A DNA stretch of 64,000 bases from Bin87 sp963666415. Its GTDB lineage: Bacteria; Chloroflexota; Dehalococcoidia; Lucifugimonadales; UBA3495. Position 1 is the first letter of the stretch. Every line of letters begins with the position of its first letter. A program made the position numbers and the translations under genes. The notes under the pieces were generated by a model. That model was not told the DNA's origin. It was given only the letters and a program-made list of their open reading frames with translations, and did not search any database. The stretch lies in the NCBI GenBank assembly GCA_963666415.2, contig CAXXPD010000003.1:2418001-2482000 (forward strand), written 5' to 3'. This document shows, in pieces, positions 27,428 to 36,036 of this stretch.

Positions 27428-27620
27428 CCCCTCTCCCTCGATGGGGGAATGTTAGGGCAGTCTCCCCCTCTCCCTTGATGGGAGAGGGTTGGGGTGAGGG
27501 TGAATTCCAATGCCTCAACGACGTTCCCCTCAACTCTCCCCCTCTCCCATTGGAAGAGGGCCGGGGTGAGCGCAGTCTCCCCCTCTCCCTTTATGGAAGA
27601 GGGCCGGGGTGAGGGTGAAA
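27428..27620. repeat. ccctctccc...gggagaggg repeat array
   Basis: Four units vary on ccctctccc-ttgat-gggagaggg followed by (t/c)ggggtgaggg. Each can fold as a hairpin. A single further unit lies at 38069-38105. They may act as transcription-terminating hairpins between genes. Confidence 0.7.
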
Positions 27621-27637
27621 TAGCCAACTAATCCAAC

Positions 27638-28960
27638 ATGCCCGCTTCAACCCACATAACCAACATCCACGCCCGCGAGGTGCTGGACTCCCGGGGTAAC
27701 CCTACCGTGGAAGTCGACATCAGGTTGCAAGGCGGAGCGACGGGGCGGGCCATCGTCCCATCCGGCGCATCCACCGGGCGGCACGAGGCGGTGGAGTTGC
27801 GCGACGGCGACCCGGGGCGCTACGAAGGCAAGGGTGTGCTGCGGGCGGTGGCCGCTGTCAACGACATCATCGCCCCGGCCATTTGCGGCGCGGCCAACCC
27901 AACGGACGCCACCGACCAACCCGCCCTCGACCAACGCCTGCGCGAGTTGGACGGCACCAACAACAAATCTAACCTGGGCGCCAACGCAAGCCTGGGTGTC
28001 TCCCTCGCAGCGGCCCATGCGTCCGCAAATGCGGCTGGTATGCCACTGTACCGGTGGCTGGGCGGCGATGACGCCACCACATTGCCCATGCCCATGGTCA
28101 ACATCATCAGCGGCGGCCGCCACGCCGAGGGTGGCCTCGACATGCAGGATTTCCTTGCCATTCCCATCGGCGCCGCGACGTTTCGCGAAGCCCTACGGAT
28201 GGCCGTGGAAGTCTATCGAGCGATTGGACGCATCCTCTCCCAAACCGGACCATACGGATACGGGGTCGCTGACGAGGGCGGTTACGGGCCTCCCCTGCCC
28301 TGCCACGAAGACGCCTTGGGCCTGCTCCATGACGCGACTCGGCTGGCCGGCTTTCGCTGCGCCCGCGACGGTGATGTCGCCATTGGCCTGGACGTGGCGG
28401 CCACCGAGTTCATGGATGGAGATGGACGCTATGTGCTGCGGGCCGAGCGTCGCACTTTCTCCGCCACGGAGCTGACCGACCTGCTGGTGCACTGGTCTGC
28501 CGCTTACCCAATCATCTCCATTGAAGACGGTGTTGCCGAGGACGACTGGGACGGCTGGGCGTATTTGACCGAACGGCTGGGGGCTACTACCCAGCTGATC
28601 GGCGACGACCTGTTCACCACCAACCCAGGCCGATTGGCGCGGGGAGCCGATGAGGGCATCGCCAACGCTGTGCTGGTGAAACCCAACCAGATCGGGACGC
28701 TGACCGAAACGCTGGACACGGTGCGCTTGGCCCGGGAGCGGGGCTACCTTCCCGTCATATCGGCGCGCTCCGGCGAAACCGAGGACACCACCATCGCCGA
28801 CCTGGCGGTGGCGACGGGCGCCGGCCAAATCAAGATAGGTTCCATCACCCGCTCCGAGCGCCTGGCCAAGTACAACCAGCTGCTTCGCATCGAAGAAGAG
28901 CTGGGAGAGCGGGCCGAATTCGCGGGACGGGACGTGTTCTCCCGATTTTTGGCGAAATGA
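27638..28960 (+). CDS. eno: Enolase (variant active site)
   Basis: 440 aa, full length. Conserved features are the SRGNPTVEV N-terminus, the GASTG loop (residues 43-47), ADEGGY (Glu213), metal ligands in GLDVAA, IEDGVAEDDW and GDDLFTTN, and the catalytic Lys in LVKPNQIGTLTET and GQIKIGS. It converts 2-phosphoglycerate to phosphoenolpyruvate in canonical form. Deviations: the usual Q-E-F is QDF (Asp171), S-H-R-S-G-E-T-E-D is SARSGETED (His to Ala376), and NIINGG is NIISGG. It could be the housekeeping enolase of a divergent lineage or a paralogue with altered activity. The next gene overlaps it by 4 nt. Confidence 0.85.
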   Translation: MPASTHITNIHAREVLDSRGNPTVEVDIRLQGGATGRAIVPSGASTGRHEAVELRDGDPGRYEGKGVLRAVAAVNDIIAPAICGAANPTDATDQPALDQRLRELDGTNNKSNLGANASLGVSLAAAHASANAAGMPLYRWLGGDDATTLPMPMVNIISGGRHAEGGLDMQDFLAIPIGAATFREALRMAVEVYRAIGRILSQTGPYGYGVADEGGYGPPLPCHEDALGLLHDATRLAGFRCARDGDVAIGLDVAATEFMDGDGRYVLRAERRTFSATELTDLLVHWSAAYPIISIEDGVAEDDWDGWAYLTERLGATTQLIGDDLFTTNPGRLARGADEGIANAVLVKPNQIGTLTETLDTVRLARERGYLPVISARSGETEDTTIADLAVATGAGQIKIGSITRSERLAKYNQLLRIEEELGERAEFAGRDVFSRFLAK

Positions 28961-29697
28961 CGCAACCCGTTGCAGCGGGGATGGAGATTCTGGCGGAGCA
29001 AGCCCGACGTTTGGGGCTGCACCTCACGCCAACGCAGCTGGGGCAGTTTGCTGAATACACACGGCTGCTGTCCGAGGGCAACCGACGGGCCAACCTTACA
29101 GCCGTAACCGATGCTGACGATGTGCAGGTGCGCCACTATCTGGACTCGCTGACGGCGGTGCTGGCGGTGCCGCAGTGGCCGGATGGCACGCGGGTGGTCG
29201 ACATCGGAGCCGGAGCGGGTTTTCCGGGAGTACCGCTGAAGATTGCCTTCCCCGGGCTGCAGGTAACATTGGCCGAATCGGTCGGCAAAAAAGCGCGATT
29301 CATGCAGGAGTTGGTTGAGCATCTGGATCTGTCGGACGTGGAAGTATTGACGGTGCGCGGGGAAGAGTTGGGCCGCACCTATGGCTACCGCGCCGGTTTC
29401 GATGTGGCTCTGGCTCGGGGCGTGGCACGTATGCCCGTGCTGATCGAGTACGGGCTGCCGCTGTGCAAGTTGGGCGGCCATCTGCTGGCGTGGAAGGGTA
29501 AAGACGGGCCGGCGGAGGCGCGGGATGCCACCAATGCGCTGGCCGAGGTGGGCGGCGCGGTCGTGAAGGTGCAGTCGGTTAACGCGCTGTCGCCGCCTCT
29601 GCCGGCCGGTCGGTGGCTGGTGGCGGTTCAGAAAACCGAGCCGACCCCGGAGCGCTACCCCCGGCGTATCGGGGTGCCGGCCAAGGAACCGTTATAA
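28957..29697 (+). CDS. rsmG: 16S rRNA (guanine-N7)-methyltransferase RsmG
   Basis: 246 aa, start overlapping the enolase stop (ATGA). The GidB fold has the AdoMet motif VVDIGAGAGFPGVPLKIAFP (about residues 80-99). The upstream helix LLSEGNRRANLTAV and HYLDSLTA match the family, as does DVALARGVARM. It modifies G527 of 16S rRNA. Translational coupling with eno is suggested. Confidence 0.9.
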   Translation: MTQPVAAGMEILAEQARRLGLHLTPTQLGQFAEYTRLLSEGNRRANLTAVTDADDVQVRHYLDSLTAVLAVPQWPDGTRVVDIGAGAGFPGVPLKIAFPGLQVTLAESVGKKARFMQELVEHLDLSDVEVLTVRGEELGRTYGYRAGFDVALARGVARMPVLIEYGLPLCKLGGHLLAWKGKDGPAEARDATNALAEVGGAVVKVQSVNALSPPLPAGRWLVAVQKTEPTPERYPRRIGVPAKEPL

Positions 29698-31620
29698 CGC
29701 TAAAGTGGCGGCGTCTACTTGCCCGGCCTCGCTCCAACCTCGAGCGACGTAGTAGTCGGCAATCATCTTGTCCAGCTCGGAGGCGGTGAGCCCGACGCCG
29801 GCGGCAACACCATCGGTCAGCGGCTCGTTGAGTATACGGGGTGGCAGGGTATCGTCGCTGCGACGCCAGCCCCAGCGTTGGTTGTACGCTTTTTTCAGGT
29901 CGGCGATATGGCTGGCCGCGCGGCGGAGCTCGGCGGAGTCAAAATCGTCCCAGCCCGTCACCATGCGGTAAACGTTGGCCGACTCCTCCCAGAAATCGTC
30001 GAACGCCCGGCGCAGGAATTTGCACCAGATGAGCGAATCAAGAGCGGCGGCGAAATCCTCGCTGGCGGCGGCGATATGACCGCGGCGGTCGTCCACAGCC
30101 AGGCGGTCGACGTCCGGTGAAAAGTCAGCATCGTAGGCGGACGTGCGATTGTGGCAGGCGCCGCGCGGGGTGGTAGCCAGACCCAAGGCCAGTGTTTTCA
30201 GGCTGCGCGGCTCATAGCCGGGCATCTCCAGCCCTTTCACCTGCATTGCCCAGTCGGAGGAACCGCCGCCGACTTGTTGGGCCGCCCGGCGGGTGCCGTC
30301 GGCCAGCAGATTACCCAAATAACCACGGCGGTACCCGATGTCGTCCAGCAGCGCAATCACGCCTTCGCCGTCGCCAAACTGCAAGCCGGTTGGGGTCGTG
30401 GCGTCGCTGCCCATTACCGACGCCATCTGAGGCAGCAGACCGCGTTCCGCCGTTTCAATCGCCCATGCAATAACGCCGCCTGCCGAGATGGTATCCAGGC
30501 CCAACTCGTCGCACCGCCGCACGGCTCGGATCACGGCGTCCGGATCGCCGACGCCGACCAACGGCCCCAGTGCAAAAAGGCTTTCGTACTCCAGGCGCGC
30601 GCTGATGGGCGGGCCTGTTGATGTTGCGCTATCTCCTTTGGGTGCAACAGTAACGATTTTTTCGCAGCCGATGGTGCAATTGGCGCAATGAGCCGTCCGC
30701 GTCGCCCGGGTCTGATGCAGCGCTTCGCCGCTGACCGCCTCAGCTTGCTCGAATGTTGACTGCTGAAAGTTGCGCGTCGGGAGTGTGCCCAGGCGGTTGA
30801 ACACCGACACGTTGGCGATGGTGCCCAGCTCGCGATACTTGGCGGTGGCCGCCCCCAGGCTCCGGCGACTGAGGTCGCGGGAATACTCGCGCAATCCGTC
30901 GGCATCGGCGATGGGAGGGTCGGAGTCTGGCCGGCCTCGAATCGCGATAGCCTTGAGGTTCTTGCTGCCCATGACCGCACCGGGACCGCAGCGCCCGGCC
31001 TGTCGTCCGCCGTCGTTGGCGATGCTGGCGAACCGCACCAATCGCTCGCCGGCCGGCCCGATGGTGGCGACGCGCACCGGTCGGCGGCTGCCGTCGTCCA
31101 GCATCTGCTTGACGGCTGCCTCGGTGTCCATTGTGGAGAGGCCCATCAGGTCGGTGGCCGGCAGCAATCGCGGCGTTCCGTCTGCGTCGATTTGAAGCAA
31201 GGTCGGTGTGGTTGCTCGGCCAACGACCACGAGCGCGTCTCCGCAAGCACGCTTCAGCTCCACCGCTAAATGGCTTGAAGACAGGCCATCAGCAATGAAT
31301 CCGGTCAGTGGCGAACGGGTCAGCACCGCAAACTTGCTGGAAGTGGTTAACCGCGTTCCCACCAGCGGGCTGGTGGCGAAAATCAACGGGTTTTCGGGTT
31401 CCAGTGCAGAGTCCAGCAGCCGACGCCGGGCGGCATCGGTTAGCGTCTCCCCATCGTGGTCGGCGGTTGGCGCGCCGTATCGATGCAACAGCCAGGTGCC
31501 CAAGCCGATGCCGCCGATGGTGGCCCGCAGCACCGCGACCGGGATCGGGTCCCAACGATGCTCCCCGGTGGTGAGATCGACCACCAACGCCCGTCCGCTA
31601 TAGCCCTTTGTCGCGTTCAT
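29692..31620 (-). CDS. aor: Aldehyde:ferredoxin oxidoreductase family protein
   Basis: About 642 aa from ATG 31620; the frame is open further upstream but would overlap moaD. It has the AOR N-terminal domain (GYSGRALVVDLTTGE; GGIGLGTWLLHRYGAP) and the pterin-binding segment GRQAGRCGPGAVMGSKNLKA. Iron-sulfur Cys lie in CANCTIGCEK plus a later Cys. The family holds a tungsten or molybdenum bis-pyranopterin and oxidises aldehydes to acids with ferredoxin. The two genes transcribed before it supply molybdopterin functions, supporting the assignment. It converges on rsmG with a 6-bp overlap. Confidence 0.9.
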   Translation of the reverse strand: MNATKGYSGRALVVDLTTGEHRWDPIPVAVLRATIGGIGLGTWLLHRYGAPTADHDGETLTDAARRRLLDSALEPENPLIFATSPLVGTRLTTSSKFAVLTRSPLTGFIADGLSSSHLAVELKRACGDALVVVGRATTPTLLQIDADGTPRLLPATDLMGLSTMDTEAAVKQMLDDGSRRPVRVATIGPAGERLVRFASIANDGGRQAGRCGPGAVMGSKNLKAIAIRGRPDSDPPIADADGLREYSRDLSRRSLGAATAKYRELGTIANVSVFNRLGTLPTRNFQQSTFEQAEAVSGEALHQTRATRTAHCANCTIGCEKIVTVAPKGDSATSTGPPISARLEYESLFALGPLVGVGDPDAVIRAVRRCDELGLDTISAGGVIAWAIETAERGLLPQMASVMGSDATTPTGLQFGDGEGVIALLDDIGYRRGYLGNLLADGTRRAAQQVGGGSSDWAMQVKGLEMPGYEPRSLKTLALGLATTPRGACHNRTSAYDADFSPDVDRLAVDDRRGHIAAASEDFAAALDSLIWCKFLRRAFDDFWEESANVYRMVTGWDDFDSAELRRAASHIADLKKAYNQRWGWRRSDDTLPPRILNEPLTDGVAAGVGLTASELDKMIADYYVARGWSEAGQVDAATLAL

Positions 31621-31646
31621 GATTAATGGCCGCACAACGAGCGGTC

Positions 31647-31982
31647 TCACCCGCCAGCCTGATTGGACAGCAGTAGCAACGCATCGCCCGGCTGCAACTC
31701 CAAGCACGCGACACCATCCTCGGACAGGAACTCCAACCCGTTTCGATTGATGACGTAGCCTTGCTGGATCATTGGGGCAGATGAACCCCCGTCGTCGCCA
31801 GAAATTGCGTTACCCAGCAGGGCCGGGCATTGTCGGGCCAGGGCGCCCGCCAGTTCAGACAAGGTGGCGTGGGCTGGGATTCGCAGCGGTACCACGCTGG
31901 CGCCGGCCTTCACGCGGGCTGTGCCAAACAGCTCAACTGTGATGTCAACCAGCTGACCGGCGTCCGTGCGCTGAATGGTCAT
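31647..31982 (-). CDS. moaD: MoaD/ThiS-family sulfur carrier
   Basis: 111 aa, beta-grasp fold, ending in Gly-Gly (LLLLSNQAGG) as needed for C-terminal thiocarboxylation. It has VDITVELFGTARVKAGASVV at the N-terminus and LQPGDALLLL before the tail. It donates sulfur for molybdopterin synthesis. The stop of mobA overlaps its start by 4 nt, and aor follows 26 bp downstream, so an AOR-dedicated carrier is likely. It is longer than typical MoaD, with an inserted hairpin in the middle. Confidence 0.85.
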   Translation of the reverse strand: MTIQRTDAGQLVDITVELFGTARVKAGASVVPLRIPAHATLSELAGALARQCPALLGNAISGDDGGSSAPMIQQGYVINRNGLEFLSEDGVACLELQPGDALLLLSNQAGG

Positions 31983-32593
31983 GATGCCAGTTCCAGCGCG
32001 CGCGCCAGGTCTTCGGGCCGATTGATGTTGAAAAAACTCAGCAGGTCCGGGTCGAATCGGCGCACTTCTTCTTCAGGAACGAAGCGCACTTCCACAGCGT
32101 CGAAAAAGCCGGATATTTTCAACTCCCTGGCTCGCAGGCGTTCCTCTATCGCCGGCAGACACCGGCGCGAATACAGGGCGTGGGTAGGCTCCGGTCGGCC
32201 GTCAATTTCTGGCACGACGGCGTCCACGCCATCGCGCATTGTGGCCATTTGCGCCAGGAGGGGTCCCGACAAAAAGGGCATATCGCAGGCGACCACCAGC
32301 GACCAATCGGTTTGCGCCGCATTTAGCCCGGTGTAAATGCCGCCCAGCGAGCCGCAGTCAGGGAACACGTCTACGGCCGTGCGATGCTCTGGACCAAGCG
32401 GCAACGCCATCCCTCGCGCAGTGTCGGCCACCACTACCACTACCTCTGATGCTGAAACTGCGTCCACGGCCCGCCGGATGGCGCGCCGAATCAACGGTTC
32501 GCCGGCGAATGGTTCCACCGCCTTGTCCCGCCCCAGACGCCGGCTTTGGCCTCCGGCGAGGATTACGGCGGTGATGTCGTTCGAATTTATCAT
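31979..32593 (-). CDS. mobA: Molybdenum cofactor guanylyltransferase
   Basis: 204 aa from ATG 32593. The frame stays open further upstream to 33304, but that lies antisense to the next gene and is not conserved-looking. The nucleotidyltransferase motif is TAVILAGGQSRRLGRDKAVE. The catalytic Asp-containing segment is LVVACDMPFLSGPLL, and the C-terminal FFNINRPEDLARA is typical of MobA. It attaches GMP to molybdopterin. It is the first gene of the mobA-moaD-aor unit. Confidence 0.9.
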   Translation of the reverse strand: MINSNDITAVILAGGQSRRLGRDKAVEPFAGEPLIRRAIRRAVDAVSASEVVVVVADTARGMALPLGPEHRTAVDVFPDCGSLGGIYTGLNAAQTDWSLVVACDMPFLSGPLLAQMATMRDGVDAVVPEIDGRPEPTHALYSRRCLPAIEERLRARELKISGFFDAVEVRFVPEEEVRRFDPDLLSFFNINRPEDLARALELAS

Positions 32594-32600
32594 GCTTGCC

Positions 32601-32629
32601 TTGGTCAGGCGGGTTTTGCCTAGTATAAC
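32601..32629 (+). promoter_or_regulatory. Candidate sigma-70-type promoter for the deacetylase gene
   Basis: ttggtc, a 17-nt spacer and tataac lie about 95 nt upstream of the deacetylase start, in the divergent gap with mobA. Confidence 0.4.
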
Positions 32630-32725
32630 CGATTCGCAATCCCAACGGTCGAGACCATCACTGCCGGCGTTGTCCAGGCGTGGTAACCTACGGGCTGCTG
32701 GATTACTGCTACCGGGGGAAGAGAT

Positions 32726-33853
32726 ATGCCACGGGCCGCCTTTGTGTATGACGACGCCATGAGCCAGCACGTGCTGCGGGCCGACCACCCCATGCGGCCC
32801 ATCCGCCTGCGCCATACCTACGAGTTGCTGGAGGCATACGGCGCGTTTGACGGCGTCAACTCGTTGCTGGTGACGCCGTCGCTGGCGGATGAATCCAGCG
32901 TGGGCGCGTTCCACACGCGGGATTACATGGCCGCAGTGCGCACTCTGAGTCTCGAACTGACCGGAGCGCAACCCCAGCGCTTTGGCTTCACTCAGGGCGG
33001 CGACAACCCAACCTACCCGGGTATGTACGAGGCAGCAATGCTGAGCACCGGGGCCACCCTGACCGCTGCGCGGATGGTCGCCGACGGCGAGGTGTCGGCG
33101 GCGTTCAACATCAGCGGCGGATTGCATCATGCCGCGGCGCGGCAGGCCAGCGGGTTTTGCGTATTCAACGATCCGGTGGTTGCCATCAAATACCTGCTGG
33201 GACGTGGTTTGCGCGTGGCCTACGTCGACATCGACGCTCATCATGGCGACGGCGTGCAGAATGCTTTTTACGATGAGCCGCGCGTGCTGACGATCTCGGT
33301 TCACGAGTCGGGCCAGTACCTGTTCCCCGGCACCGGGTTTGCTGGCGAAACCGGCGCCGGCGAGGGCGTGGGATACGCGGTGAATCTGCCGCTATACCCA
33401 TACACCGACGACGAGATTTATCTGGACGCGTTCGAGTCCGTTGTCCCGCCTTTGGTGCAGGCTTTCAATCCGGACGTGCTGCTCACCCAGCTGGGCATTG
33501 ACTCCTATCACACCGACCCGCTGACGCACTTGCAGGTAACCAGCCGGGGCTTCATCGCCGCCGTGGAGCGGCTGGGCGGGTTGGGCTACCCGTGGCTGGC
33601 TACCGGCGGTGGCGGTTACGACCTCGGCGCCGTTGCCCGCTGCTGGACGCTGGCCTACGGTGTAATGTGCGGGGCCGAATGGCCGGATCGCATCCCGATG
33701 GCAGCCATCGAACGATTGGGACGCAACACATTGCGGGACGGCGAAGTTCCAGACATTCCGGCCAACGTGAGAGCCGATGCCAGGGCTCTGGCCGCCGAAA
33801 GTGTTGGCGCCGTGCGGGACGCCGTGTTCCCGGTGCACGGCCTGGCGGCGTAA
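32726..33853 (+). CDS. Histone deacetylase-like/AcuC-type deacetylase
   Basis: 375 aa. Zn-dependent deacetylase motifs are present: ISGGLHHAAARQASGFC, VDIDAHHGDGVQNAFYD (Asp and His ligands), LGIDSYHTDPLTHLQ and ATGGGGYDLGAVAR (Tyr). Start ATG 32726 has a purine-rich GGGGGAAGAGA SD. Bacterial members deacetylate acetyl-CoA synthetase, polyamines or small molecules. Substrate is not readable. It is divergent from mobA and convergent with trmI. Confidence 0.88.
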   Translation: MPRAAFVYDDAMSQHVLRADHPMRPIRLRHTYELLEAYGAFDGVNSLLVTPSLADESSVGAFHTRDYMAAVRTLSLELTGAQPQRFGFTQGGDNPTYPGMYEAAMLSTGATLTAARMVADGEVSAAFNISGGLHHAAARQASGFCVFNDPVVAIKYLLGRGLRVAYVDIDAHHGDGVQNAFYDEPRVLTISVHESGQYLFPGTGFAGETGAGEGVGYAVNLPLYPYTDDEIYLDAFESVVPPLVQAFNPDVLLTQLGIDSYHTDPLTHLQVTSRGFIAAVERLGGLGYPWLATGGGGYDLGAVARCWTLAYGVMCGAEWPDRIPMAAIERLGRNTLRDGEVPDIPANVRADARALAAESVGAVRDAVFPVHGLAA

Positions 33854-33872
33854 AGCGTCGGGTGCCGAGCGA

Positions 33873-34739
33873 CTATTCCTCGACCCGCGCCACCATGCGC
33901 GGTACGCACCGCACCGCCGTGGTGATAAAGCCGCTGTGCGCCACCATCCGGTGAGCCGGCCGCACGCTGCGACGGGTTACGTTCCAACCTCGCAGCAGAG
34001 TTTCCGCGGTTTCAACCCGGGCGAAGCGACCGTCAGCGTTGAGCGCCAGCACCAGTTCCTGCACCTGCAAGATGGTCGGCAAGAATGAGAGCAAAATCCC
34101 GCCGGTGATCAAAGCCTCGGCGGCGGCGGTTACCGCCTGCCAGGGTTCCGGCAAGTCCAGTATCACCCGATCGACAGCGGGTTCGGCGATGCCATCGAAT
34201 ATATCGCCGACGATAACCTCGTGGTTGGTGGTGTCGGGAATGACCGACCGCACGTTGGCCAGCGCTTTGGATACCACTTCGGGATTGATTTCGTAGGACT
34301 GTACCCGCCCATTGGGGCCGACCGCGCGTAATAACGCGGTGGTCAACGCACCCGAACCGAAGCCGGCCTCGACGACGGTTGCGCCGGGGAATATGTCGGC
34401 CATCGACACGATATTGCCCAGGTCTTTGGCGTAAATCACCTGCGGGCCGCGTGGCATCAACCGCACGTAATCCCCCAGGGTGGGGCGAATCGCGAGCAGC
34501 ACGTGGCCACGGTTGGTGGAATACCATCCGCCCACGGACTCGCCGATGACATTGTCGTTGGGCAGCTGCCCAAGGTGGCTATGGAAACTGCCGCCGTCCG
34601 TCAGCTGGTGCTGGTAGGTGCGGCCCTTGCGGTCGATAAACAGCGCCAGATCGCCAGACGCGAATCGGCCACGATCAGGGGTGTTGTCGGAAGGTTCGTC
34701 GTGCATAGAAGGTTCATCGGGCATAACAGATGGCACCAT
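33873..34739 (-). CDS. trmI: tRNA (adenine-58-N1)-methyltransferase TrmI
   Basis: 288 aa. It has an N-terminal beta-domain (FIDRKGRTYQHQLTDGG), then AdoMet motif I in GATVVEAGFGSGALTTALLR (about residues 118-137). Next come IYAKDLGNIVSMADIFPG before it and the catalytic-site segment VDRVILDLPEPWQAV. The family methylates A58 in the T-loop of tRNA. Length and order of motifs match archaeal/actinobacterial-type TrmI. Confidence 0.88.
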   Translation of the reverse strand: MVPSVMPDEPSMHDEPSDNTPDRGRFASGDLALFIDRKGRTYQHQLTDGGSFHSHLGQLPNDNVIGESVGGWYSTNRGHVLLAIRPTLGDYVRLMPRGPQVIYAKDLGNIVSMADIFPGATVVEAGFGSGALTTALLRAVGPNGRVQSYEINPEVVSKALANVRSVIPDTTNHEVIVGDIFDGIAEPAVDRVILDLPEPWQAVTAAAEALITGGILLSFLPTILQVQELVLALNADGRFARVETAETLLRGWNVTRRSVRPAHRMVAHSGFITTAVRCVPRMVARVEE

Positions 34740-34792
34740 GACTCGCCTCGGGAAGCCGACGGCGACGACGCGAGCGGAGATTGGGTTAGTGT

Positions 34793-34798
34793 ATTATA
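34793..34798 (-). promoter_or_regulatory. Candidate -10 box for trmI
   Basis: The minus strand reads TATAAT about 54 nt before the trmI start. The same bases read tattat on the plus strand, just before the DUF2203 gene, so the box could serve either. No good -35 was found. Confidence 0.25.
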
Positions 34799-34800
34799 CA

Positions 34801-35205
34801 ATGGTTATGGCCGAGCAGATTTTCAACCTGGATGAGGCCAATGAGCTGGTGCCCTGGTTGGAAGAGCGATTCTCCGCGATGGCTCCGGTGCGGGCTCAGT
34901 TGGTGGAGCGGCAGGGGTATTTGCTCGATTTGTTGCGGCGCCGCCGCAGCAATGGACACTCCAGCAGCGAGGAAGAAATTGCCGCCGTGGAAGATCAGGT
35001 GTCGCGCCTGACGACGCAGCTCCAGCAAGCCGTCACCGAGATAACCAATGCTGGCATCGTGATGCGGGACATCGGCCGTGGCCTCGTAGATTTTCCCAGC
35101 CTGCGCGACGGCGACACGGTGTATCTCTGCTGGCAGCGCGGAGAACCGGCCATCGAGTGGTGGCACCCCACCGACACCGGCTTTAGCGGGCGACGGGCTT
35201 TGTAA
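34801..35205 (+). CDS. DUF2203-family protein
   Basis: 134 aa. The N-terminus FNLDEANELVPWLEERF and the C-terminal GLVDFPSLRDGDTVYLCWQ and EWWHPTDTGFSGRR are the conserved blocks of DUF2203. The middle is a charged coiled coil. Function is unknown. Starts at ATG 34801 or 34807 are both possible; neither has an SD, so a leaderless message is conceivable. It is divergent from trmI. Confidence 0.8.
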   Translation: MVMAEQIFNLDEANELVPWLEERFSAMAPVRAQLVERQGYLLDLLRRRRSNGHSSSEEEIAAVEDQVSRLTTQLQQAVTEITNAGIVMRDIGRGLVDFPSLRDGDTVYLCWQRGEPAIEWWHPTDTGFSGRRAL

Positions 35206-35236
35206 ACCACCTCGGCGCGGTGTCGGCATCGGCCGA

Positions 35237-36028
35237 TTAAGGCGCCGGCGTGCCCGGCCCGGCGGGCTCCCGAATGTCCGCCAGGGCTGCCCGCAGTTCG
35301 TCAACGTGAACCGCGTAGAACGTGCCCACCACCCGCCCTCCGGTCGCTGACTGTCGGGCCGCCGCGCGCACCATGCCGACGACTTCACCGTCTGAATTTA
35401 GCACCGGGCCGCCGCTGTCGCCGGGGTCAATGGCAGCGTCCATCTCCAGATTGCGACCATAGCTATCCGGCCCGAAGCTGGTGATTTGCGACAGGATGCC
35501 GGCGTTGGCCTTGGGAGAGCCAACGGTGCCTTCCCGTTTGACGCCGCTGCCGGAATAACCCAGAGCGAGCAGGTCGCTGGCAATGTCGCTGATGGTGGCG
35601 TCGCCCAATGGTAGCGGGATGGCCCCGGGGTGCAACTGTGCCTGGTCTGAGGCGTAACGCAGCAGGGCCACGTCGCGGCGCGGATCCGTTCCGACCACCT
35701 CGGCTACGAATGTTGGATGCGTGGCCTGACGCACAATAACCTGTTCGACTCCGTCCACCACGTGAGCGGCAGTCAGAATCAATCCAGGCTCCAGCAGCCA
35801 GCCGGTGCCGTGCTGCCCGTCGGTGGGGTCGATGAAGAAAACCGACGGCCAGACTTTCAGATACAACGAGTTGAGCCCGGAACTGGTCGCGGCAGATTCT
35901 GCCCGAACCGTCTGGAGGCCCTGCTGAATTCTGGCGTCGATTTGCGCGTCAGTCGGTGTGCAGGCGATGGCACACAGAAACACCGCCGTCGCTATCACCG
36001 CAGGGCACTGTCTATTTGCCGCCTGCAA
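35237..36028 (-). CDS. Exported trypsin-like (HtrA-type) serine protease
   Basis: 263 aa, start TTG 36028, 8 nt after the aldehyde dehydrogenase stop. A hydrophobic signal (VIATAVFLCAIAC) ends in a Cys that could be a weak lipobox. The catalytic triad is His in ILTAAHVVDG, Asp in PRRDVALLRYA, and Ser in DPGDSGGPVLNSDGEVVGMV. No PDZ domain follows, unlike DegP. It probably acts outside the cytoplasmic membrane in protein quality control or processing. Confidence 0.82.
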   Translation of the reverse strand: MQAANRQCPAVIATAVFLCAIACTPTDAQIDARIQQGLQTVRAESAATSSGLNSLYLKVWPSVFFIDPTDGQHGTGWLLEPGLILTAAHVVDGVEQVIVRQATHPTFVAEVVGTDPRRDVALLRYASDQAQLHPGAIPLPLGDATISDIASDLLALGYSGSGVKREGTVGSPKANAGILSQITSFGPDSYGRNLEMDAAIDPGDSGGPVLNSDGEVVGMVRAAARQSATGGRVVGTFYAVHVDELRAALADIREPAGPGTPAP

Positions 36029-36036
36029 ACAACCGA

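Noticed and set aside
26485..27627. A 380-codon minus-strand frame over the bicupin gene
   Set aside because: The pl-strand bicupin has paired metal motifs and a strong SD. The minus frame consists of repeat-derived and antisense sequence.
32594..33304. An N-terminal extension of mobA by 237 codons
   Set aside because: It is antisense to the deacetylase gene. The MobA nucleotide motif begins within 12 residues of ATG 32593, as in normal MobA.
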